Shown here: one piece after another, positions 6,577-12,195 of the stretch | How the letters are laid out: every line of letters begins with the position of its first letter | How positions within the stretch are numbered: the stretch's first letter is position 1 | NCBI GenBank assembly: GCA_002378565.1 | Contig: DFSH01000030.1 | Coordinates: 1 to 12,195 of the forward strand | Direction: 5' to 3' | Origin: Flavobacteriales bacterium UBA3442 | GTDB taxonomy: Bacteria; Bacteroidota; Bacteroidia; Flavobacteriales; Schleiferiaceae | Length of the DNA: 12,195 nt | Translations under genes and position numbers: made by a program | The notes under the pieces: generated by a model | Told to the model about the DNA's origin: nothing | Databases searched by the model: none | The model's input: only the letters and a program-made list of their open reading frames with translations

Positions 6577-7722
6577 ATGGGCACACAACTTGATAGCACC
6601 TCGCTTCAACTTCCCGTACAATTTCCCGAAGCAGAAGACTTCCTTCCTCTCAATGGCACAGACCATGTTGAGTTTTATGTTAGCAATGCCAAACAGGCTG
6701 CCCACTTCTACAAAACAGCCTTTGGTTTCCAGGACCACGCATACGCAGGCTTGGAGACTGGTGTGAAGGATCGCACATCTTATGTGCTCAAGCAAGGTCG
6801 GATCATCTTGATTTTCACTGCGCCTATGAAGGCTGACAGCCCCATCAATGACCACATTGTCAAGCACGGAGATGGCGTGAAGAACATCTCCATATGGGTG
6901 GATGACGCCACCAAGAGTTGGGAAATCACCACAGGTCGCGGGGCTGAATCTGCCTTTGAGCCCTACACACTCGAAGATGAAGATGGCACAGTGACCCTTT
7001 CTGGCATCAAAACCTATGGGGATACCGTGCATGTCTTTGTGGAACGCCACAACTATTCCGGCACCTTCATGCCGGGCTATAGACCGATGAAACGGCCACA
7101 CCAACCAGAAGATGTTGGCCTGCTTTACATCGATCACATGGTAGGCAATGTGGGATGGAACGAAATGAACATCTGGGGGGATTTCTACAAAAATGTCATG
7201 GGCTTTGCGCAGTTGGTGTCCTTTGACGACAAAGACATCTCAACCGAATACACTGCCTTGATGTCAAAAGTGATGACCAACGGCAATGGCCGCATCAAAT
7301 ACCCCATCAATGAACCGGCAGCAGGTCGCAAGAAATCTCAGATAGAGGAATACATCGACTTTTACAATGGTCCTGGCTGCCAACACATTGCGGTTGCAAC
7401 CCATGACATCATTCAAACCGTAAGGACACTGCGCGCCCAAGGCGTTGAGTTCTTGGAGGTTCCTAAGAGCTACTACGACGACCTCTTGGATCGCGTGGGT
7501 GACATCGAAGAAGACATCGTCCCCTTGCGAGAGCTGGGTATTTTGGTTGACCGTGATGATGAAGGCTACCTCCTTCAGCTCTTCACGCGCCCATTGATGG
7601 ATCGCCCCACACTGTTCTTTGAAATCATTCAGCGCAAAGGCGCCGTGAGTTTTGGCAAGGGCAATTTCAAGGCTCTCTTTGAAGCCATTGAGCTTGAACA
7701 ATCCAACCGAGGCACCTTGTAG
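6577..7722 (+). CDS. hpd: 4-hydroxyphenylpyruvate dioxygenase
   Basis: This Fe(II) enzyme of the vicinal oxygen chelate fold converts 4-hydroxyphenylpyruvate and O2 to homogentisate and CO2, the product that HmgA uses next. The 381-residue length is standard. The two-module structure is visible: an N-terminal module begins at NGTDHVEFYV (26-35) and the catalytic module at LYIDHMVGNV (183-192). The predicted facial triad is His187, His270 (in GPGCQHIAVAT) and Glu349 (in LFFEIIQRKGA). The C-terminal helix, GNFKALFEAIELEQ, which gates the active site, is complete. The gene lies 29 bases after hmgA with no promoter-like motif between, and the pair ends at the hairpin at 7752-7783. Homogentisate can also feed quinone or pyomelanin formation, but the neighbouring hmgA argues for catabolism. 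Confidence 0.96.
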   Translation: MGTQLDSTSLQLPVQFPEAEDFLPLNGTDHVEFYVSNAKQAAHFYKTAFGFQDHAYAGLETGVKDRTSYVLKQGRIILIFTAPMKADSPINDHIVKHGDGVKNISIWVDDATKSWEITTGRGAESAFEPYTLEDEDGTVTLSGIKTYGDTVHVFVERHNYSGTFMPGYRPMKRPHQPEDVGLLYIDHMVGNVGWNEMNIWGDFYKNVMGFAQLVSFDDKDISTEYTALMSKVMTNGNGRIKYPINEPAAGRKKSQIEEYIDFYNGPGCQHIAVATHDIIQTVRTLRAQGVEFLEVPKSYYDDLLDRVGDIEEDIVPLRELGILVDRDDEGYLLQLFTRPLMDRPTLFFEIIQRKGAVSFGKGNFKALFEAIELEQSNRGTL

Positions 7723-7751
7723 GTTGATTGCTTAGCTGATTAAACATCAAG

Positions 7752-7783
7752 AAAAAAGCGCCTGCAATGCAGGCGCTTTTTTT
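7752..7783. terminator. bidirectional intrinsic terminator between hpd and the DUF2723 gene
   Basis: A perfect hairpin has arms AAAAAAGCGCCTGC (7752-7765) and GCAGGCGCTTTTTT (7769-7782) around the three-base loop AAT, with a run of seven T at 7777-7783. The arms give a T tract on either strand, so it can end transcription of hpd from the left and of the DUF2723 gene from the right. It is the only clear intrinsic terminator in the window. It starts 30 bases after the hpd stop and 39 bases beyond the DUF2723 stop. Confidence 0.9.
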
Positions 7784-7821
7784 GTGATCAATAGGGGCCC
7801 TTAACGGGGGTCAAGGATGGA

Positions 7822-10800
7822 CTATTTGAACAGGGAAGCCAGCTCCTCGTAGGTTATAACCAGATCAAGCTGACCTAGATTACCTTGAGAAAAGTCATTC
7901 TGGTACTCGTACTGAATCACCATGCGAACAAGCATGTTGTAATACTGCAATGCAGACTGTACCTCCTGATTCACGCTGCTTCGCTCAGTGGTCTTGAACG
8001 TTGCATAATACCGCAACTCAGCTTCAAGTTCTGCTGCAAAAGCATTGACATGCTCACGGCCTTTCCCTACAGCCCCCGCACGGAAATAACCTTCCACCAA
8101 GCTCAGAATGAAGTAATCGTATTTGAGCTTGCTCACGGGCATCTTTTCCATGGCAAAATCAATGGTCTCAATCGCCTTTGCGCTATCGCCTTTGTCCACC
8201 AAAGCATTGGCGAGTCGGCCATAATTGGATCTCAAGTTGAAGCTTGAACGGCGGGTTGTCTCATCAAGGTAAACCCCTTGCTTTTCCATGTTGCCAAAGT
8301 TGAATTTGCCAGCCTCGCCCTCATGGTTAACCATCAGCGCATACATCTTTTCTGTAGCTACAGAGCCAAAATCCATGCCCCCGTTCTTCACATCTGTGAA
8401 TACCGGAACAAATCGGTAGGCCAATCCCTCCAATCGGAAATGCTTCTGAAGCCAGAAGAAAGATTTGGCAGATGTACCAACGGTTGTACTGAAGTAAATG
8501 GGTCGACTCCAATCGTTGCTGGCAATCAAATCAATCAACATCAAGTCACGTTTCTGGATGGCCTGGCCCTGCCAGTTCCAGTCAATATGATCTACAATGC
8601 TCGCACTGTCTGCTAGGGCAACCACCCCGGCATCCAAGACCGCTTGCTTGTCAATGTTCACTCGGAAATTTTTCATAGGGAACCAGCGAAGCTTCTTGGG
8701 GCTTTCTGTTTGCGCAAAGGCCGTGAACTCGACTGCCGGGTTGTCAATTTTCGAGTATTCTACGAACTTTTCTACGGGCCAATAATCACCCAATTTCGAT
8801 GCACTGAGTCCAAGTCTGGACAACAGACTGGGGTCATTCTGGAAGTACAGAACATCCCTTGTCCCTTGCACATACTGCGACTTGTCATAACTGAATGGCA
8901 CAGGGTCACTGTCGTAGAACTTGCGCTTCATCATGTCAATGTACCAGTCGGTGTTGAGCAAGGAAAGGTTGACAATTCTAACGTCCGTCCGGTAGCCTTC
9001 TACCTCTTGCACATACCAGAGCGGGAAGGTGTCATTGTCACCATTGGTGAAGAGGATGGCATTAGGCTCGCAAGAGTCCAAGTACATTTTAGCCACCTCA
9101 CGTGCCACATAGCGGTCACTTCGGTCATGGTCATCCCAGTTCTCTGCAACCATGATGGCAGGAATCAACAGGGTGATGCCAGTGACAGTCCAGGCGGTTG
9201 CTTTGCTGCGCATTTTGCCCAGCATCTCATAGATGCCAATTACCCCTAAGCCAATCCATATAGCATACACATAGAAGGATCCCACAAAGGCATAGTCACG
9301 CTCTCGCGGCTCAAATGGCTTGTGGTTGGTGTACACCACAATGGCCAATCCTGTCATCAAAAACAGCAAGGTGACCACCCATGCATTGTTTTTGTCCTTT
9401 TTGTACTGGTAATACAGACCTATCAATCCAAGCAAGAAAGGCAAAGCGTAATAGGTGTTGCGTGCCGGGTTGTTTTTGAATTGATCAGGTAGGTTCTTTT
9501 GCTGGCCTAACCTTGCTGAATCCCAAGGTGTAATGCCACTGAGCCAATTGCCCTTGGACTTTTCATAGCGATGCTGGTCATCATTTTGTCGACCAACAAA
9601 ATTCCACATGAAATAGCGGAGGTACATTTTACCCACCTGGTATTCCAAGAAAAAGCCAAAGTGATCCGCAAAGGTGATCTTATCTGTCTTTTTCACCCCC
9701 ATGATTTTCTGGTAGTTTTGAATATGGCTGGGCTCCTTGTCCGACCACATGCGAGGGAAGAAGCTCTTGTCCGCGTCCTTGTAGTTAGGGAAGGCTGCCT
9801 TGCCATCGTTCATCACCTCATACTTGCCCTTTGTCTCAGAGAAGATGTAATAGGGACTGCCGTCTTTGTAAGGCTTGCGCGTATCCAACTCAGAGTTGAA
9901 ACTCTGGCCATAAAGGATGGGCCATGAGCCATATTGGTCTCTGTTGTAATACGACAGAAGGGACATGGCGTCCTCGGGGTTATTTTCATCAATGGGTGTA
10001 TTGGCGTTAGAGCGAATAGCCAAGACCGCAAAGCTGGAATAACCAATCAGCAAGAACAAAACCGCATGGATGCCCTGTGACAACAAGGGGCGATTGTGCT
10101 TGTGCGCCCACCGCACTCCAATGATCATGCTGCCTGCAATCAAGAGCAAGGCCATGATGGAGCCCGAGTTTTTGGGAAGGCCAATGCTGTTAACTGCTGT
10201 GATTTCCAAGAAGCCAAATAGCTTCAAAACCACTGGGATGATTACAGCAAAAACCAGTGCAAGCACGCCAATGGCTGCTGCATTGCCCATGATCCATGTG
10301 CGAATATTGATCTTGCTTTGCTTCTTGTAGAAGTAAATCATGACCACCGATGGGATGGTCAAAAAGACCAGAATATGCACGCCAACAGACAAGCCAGTCA
10401 TGTAGGCAATCAACATCAACCAGCGGTTAGCATAGGGGTCTGTGTCAACTGCAGCTTCCCATTTAAGCACTGCCCAAAAAGCGATGGCCGTAAAGCAACT
10501 GGACATGGCATAAACCTCGCCTTCCACGGCAGAGAACCAAAAAGAATCACTCCAAGTGAACGCCAATGCACCCACAACACCGCCGGCATACATCACGATC
10601 CGCTGACCGGGAGAAAGGTTGTCGCTGTCAAACAACTTTCTTCCCATTGCTGTGATGGTCCAAAACAAGAAGGGAATGGTGAAGGCGCTGGAAAGACCCG
10701 AAGTCAAGTTGACATAAAAAGCTTGACGGGTCACATCGCCTAGGGCCAACTGTGACATGACATTGGCAATCAGCTGAAACACGGGGGCACCGGGAGGATG

Positions 10801-10950
10801 ACCGACCATCAGTTTGACAGAGGTGGCAATGTATTCACCACAGTCCCAAAAACTGACTGTGGGCTCAAGGGTCAATACGTAGGTAAAGAGGGCGATGACA
10901 AAGGTCATCCAACCCAGGCCATTGTTGATTTGCTTATCTGAGAAATTCAT
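7822..10950 (-). CDS. DUF2723 multi-pass membrane protein (GT117/TMEM260-like)
   Basis: This large inner-membrane protein of about 1042 residues has the DUF2723 domain at its N-terminus. That family includes TMEM260, an O-mannosyltransferase, and has a GT-C-like layout. The first membrane helix (about 16-28) is followed by the conserved loop LEPTVSFWDCGEY with acidic residues Asp36 and Glu39, placed like the catalytic acids of GT-C enzymes, then GHPPGAP. About eight helices precede a soluble stretch and about four more follow it, including the family-typical EPRERDYAFVGSFYVYAIW. The remaining 400 or so residues are soluble, with FTNGDNDTFPLWYVQEVEG and, near the end, helical TPR-like pairs. 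Activity and substrate are inferred; lipid-linked sugar transfer to envelope proteins is plausible. ATG 10950 is used; the frame extends to a TTG at 10992, which is less likely. It lies 86 bases downstream of sufD on the same strand and may share its transcript. Confidence 0.85.
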   Translation of the reverse strand: MNFSDKQINNGLGWMTFVIALFTYVLTLEPTVSFWDCGEYIATSVKLMVGHPPGAPVFQLIANVMSQLALGDVTRQAFYVNLTSGLSSAFTIPFLFWTITAMGRKLFDSDNLSPGQRIVMYAGGVVGALAFTWSDSFWFSAVEGEVYAMSSCFTAIAFWAVLKWEAAVDTDPYANRWLMLIAYMTGLSVGVHILVFLTIPSVVMIYFYKKQSKINIRTWIMGNAAAIGVLALVFAVIIPVVLKLFGFLEITAVNSIGLPKNSGSIMALLLIAGSMIIGVRWAHKHNRPLLSQGIHAVLFLLIGYSSFAVLAIRSNANTPIDENNPEDAMSLLSYYNRDQYGSWPILYGQSFNSELDTRKPYKDGSPYYIFSETKGKYEVMNDGKAAFPNYKDADKSFFPRMWSDKEPSHIQNYQKIMGVKKTDKITFADHFGFFLEYQVGKMYLRYFMWNFVGRQNDDQHRYEKSKGNWLSGITPWDSARLGQQKNLPDQFKNNPARNTYYALPFLLGLIGLYYQYKKDKNNAWVVTLLFLMTGLAIVVYTNHKPFEPRERDYAFVGSFYVYAIWIGLGVIGIYEMLGKMRSKATAWTVTGITLLIPAIMVAENWDDHDRSDRYVAREVAKMYLDSCEPNAILFTNGDNDTFPLWYVQEVEGYRTDVRIVNLSLLNTDWYIDMMKRKFYDSDPVPFSYDKSQYVQGTRDVLYFQNDPSLLSRLGLSASKLGDYWPVEKFVEYSKIDNPAVEFTAFAQTESPKKLRWFPMKNFRVNIDKQAVLDAGVVALADSASIVDHIDWNWQGQAIQKRDLMLIDLIASNDWSRPIYFSTTVGTSAKSFFWLQKHFRLEGLAYRFVPVFTDVKNGGMDFGSVATEKMYALMVNHEGEAGKFNFGNMEKQGVYLDETTRRSSFNLRSNYGRLANALVDKGDSAKAIETIDFAMEKMPVSKLKYDYFILSLVEGYFRAGAVGKGREHVNAFAAELEAELRYYATFKTTERSSVNQEVQSALQYYNMLVRMVIQYEYQNDFSQGNLGQLDLVITYEELASLFK

Positions 10951-11036
10951 ATGCTTGATTGGCTTGTAAGAAGGCGAAGATAAGGGTTTCAAGCCTTGAC
11001 AGACTTATCCTTGCAAGGCAGCAAGTGATGCTGGTC
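10951..11036. other. spacer between sufD and the DUF2723 gene
   Basis: This spacer of 86 bases separates two genes that both run on the minus strand. I see no TAnnTTTG promoter motif for the DUF2723 gene and no strong hairpin terminator for sufD, which leaves read-through from the suf genes possible. It contains the same 10-base palindrome CCTTGCAAGG (11009-11018) found upstream of tdh at 5275-5284. Confidence 0.4.
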
Positions 11037-12195
11037 TCAGACGCTGAATTCCATATTCAAACCCAACTTCAAGCCGATCAATCGGCTGAGCTTCGCTCGA
11101 AGGCTGGGGTGCTGAATCCCCTCAATGGCATCAGAGGCAAATCCCACCATCAGCATGGCCCTGGCCGTCTCTTCTTCGATTCCCCGACTGCGCATGTAGA
11201 ACAGGGCTTCCTCATCGAGTTGGCCAACCGTGCAGCCGTGTGAACAAGCCACATCATCGGCGAAAATTTCCAATTGAGGCTTGGTGTCAATGCGTGCTTT
11301 ATCCGAGAGCAGTAAGCTGTCATTGTTCTGGAAGGCCTGGGTCTTTTGCGCATCCTGATGAACCATGATTTTGCCATTGAATACCCCATGGGACTTGCCG
11401 TCATAAATGCCCTTGTAGTTTTCTCTGCTAAGGCAATGGGCTGCCAAATGATCCACCCTGGTGTGGTGGTCAATCAGTTGCTTGCCATTGGCTAACGTCA
11501 GGCCATACATGTTAGCTTCTGCTCCAGTTCCTGTCAAGCGGAAATCCAAATTGTTGCGGATGAGCTTGCCATCCGTGCTGATGGTGTGGAAGGTGGCCCT
11601 GCTGTCTCTGCCTTGCTCAATGATGCTGTGCTGTGTCAAACTGGCACTGTCTCTGTCATGCTGAAGCTTAACCCAATGCAGGCTTGAATTGTCATCCATG
11701 AATACCTCATCCACCGCATTAACCCAAATACCTTCCTTGGTGATGGACTGGTGCCTTTCAATGACTTCTGCATGGGCGCCCGATTCCAAAATAATCAAGC
11801 TGCGCGTCGAGATAAAGGTTGGCTGACTGCCAGTGGTGAAATACAACACTTGGATGGGCTTGTCAACGATGACCCCTTTGGGAACCCTGACGTACAAACC
11901 ATCCCATGCCAGGGCAGTGTTCAATTGGCTCAATGCCCCCCCTTGTGATGAGAGTTTGGCAAAATGTGCATCCACGATTTCAGGGTACTTTTTCCATGCA
12001 GATCCAACAGTGCACACATCAAAGCCCTGATGGGTTGTTTCAGACAGCCACGAAGAATAACAGCCATTGATGAACACCACCTTGTAGCAATCAATGTCAT
12101 TGACCATGTACTGCTTGATGTCCTTGAATTCAACCTGCTCATCACTGTCTTCAGAGGCAAAGGGGGAAACCAATTTATAGGCAGGCTTAAGCAGG
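11037..12195 (-). CDS. sufD: Fe-S cluster assembly protein SufD, N-terminus cut by window edge
   Basis: SufD pairs with SufB and SufC to form the SUF scaffold that builds Fe-S clusters in the cytoplasm. The frame runs to the window edge, reading LLKPAYKLVSPFASED at the visible beginning. This matches the segment after the conserved 'WKYTNL' of SufD, so roughly the first 50 residues are missing; the family length is about 430-440. Features include SSWLSETTHQG, ALSQLNTALAWDG, a right-handed beta-helix core, RNNLDFRLTGTGAEANMYGL, DHHTRVDHLAAHCLSRENYKGIYDGKSHGVFNGKI, and the C-terminal ACSHGCTVGQLDEEALFYMRSRGI. The His of CSHG (bases 11238-11240) corresponds, from memory, to the functional His of E. 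coli SufD at the SufB-SufD interface. The helical tail ends at TGA 11037-11039. SufB and SufC are expected just beyond the right edge. SufS does not follow; the DUF2723 gene does. Confidence 0.93.
   Translation of the reverse strand, partial: LLKPAYKLVSPFASEDSDEQVEFKDIKQYMVNDIDCYKVVFINGCYSSWLSETTHQGFDVCTVGSAWKKYPEIVDAHFAKLSSQGGALSQLNTALAWDGLYVRVPKGVIVDKPIQVLYFTTGSQPTFISTRSLIILESGAHAEVIERHQSITKEGIWVNAVDEVFMDDNSSLHWVKLQHDRDSASLTQHSIIEQGRDSRATFHTISTDGKLIRNNLDFRLTGTGAEANMYGLTLANGKQLIDHHTRVDHLAAHCLSRENYKGIYDGKSHGVFNGKIMVHQDAQKTQAFQNNDSLLLSDKARIDTKPQLEIFADDVACSHGCTVGQLDEEALFYMRSRGIEEETARAMLMVGFASDAIEGIQHPSLRAKLSRLIGLKLGLNMEFSV

Noticed and set aside
7264..7701. 145-residue open frame antisense to hpd
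   Set aside because: It lies fully inside a well-supported gene in a shadow frame, has no recognisable motif, and its reading follows the reversed codons of hpd.
8644..9249. 201-residue open frame antisense to the DUF2723 gene
   Set aside because: It is opposite a conserved coding stretch, with no family pattern and no promoter or start context. Other long antisense frames here (3802-4233, 6520-7137, 10318-10743) were rejected for the same reason.
10951..10992. Upstream TTG start for the DUF2723 protein
   Set aside because: It would need a rare start codon. ATG 10950 begins just before the first membrane helix and is the simpler choice.
1..12195. Search for tRNA genes, CRISPR arrays, insertion-sequence ends, phage or defence genes
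   Set aside because: Nothing suitable is visible. The gaps between genes are all 132 bases or less and hold no cloverleaf, repeat array or terminal inverted repeats, and all large frames fit ordinary metabolic or envelope families.

Overview
The window reads as chromosomal, housekeeping-type DNA from a member of the Bacteroidota, most likely a Flavobacteriales lineage of moderate G+C (near one half by eye, not counted). Four things support this: a DUF4296 lipoprotein-type tail next to a LuxE/ANL-like 'acyl transferase', a DUF2723 (GT117/TMEM260-like) membrane protein, an SDR-type L-threonine dehydrogenase of the flavobacterial kind, and promoter candidates of the TAnnTTTG type in place of sigma70 boxes. 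Shine-Dalgarno sequences are essentially absent, as is usual for this phylum. I see no tRNA or rRNA gene, CRISPR array, insertion sequence, phage gene or toxin/defence system.

Layout. (1) Positions 1-1981, + strand: a tightly coupled operon of a DUF4296 protein (5' end off the window), a LuxE-like ANL protein and an unrecognised secreted protein. Both junctions are one-base stop/start overlaps. (2) Positions 1994-3268, - strand: tyrosyl-tRNA synthetase (tyrS), convergent with region 1 and divergent from an extended SDR epimerase/reductase at 3317-4315 (+). (3) Positions 4340-5260, - strand: L-threonine 3-dehydrogenase, divergent across a 132-base regulatory gap from the + strand pair homogentisate 1,2-dioxygenase (hmgA) and 4-hydroxyphenylpyruvate dioxygenase (hpd), which ends in a strong bidirectional hairpin terminator at 7752-7783. 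(4) Positions 7822-10950, - strand: a large DUF2723 multi-membrane protein, preceded on the same strand by sufD (11037 to the window edge, N-terminus missing).

How the genes work together. Hpd and HmgA carry out consecutive steps of tyrosine breakdown (4-hydroxyphenylpyruvate to homogentisate to maleylacetoacetate). The later enzyme, fumarylacetoacetase, is not in the window. The threonine dehydrogenase beside them makes the central block an amino-acid catabolism locus, and TyrS, a few genes away, uses the same amino acid for translation. SufD belongs to the SUF Fe-S cluster scaffold. DUF2723 is probably a glycosyltransferase-like envelope protein. I found no clearly novel system. The points most worth a second look are the unusual class I signature of TyrS (GVGN where HIGH is expected), the LuxE-like protein that stops at the ANL hinge and sits in an operon with an orphan secreted protein, and promoter -7 motifs lying almost on the start codons of tyrS and tdh.
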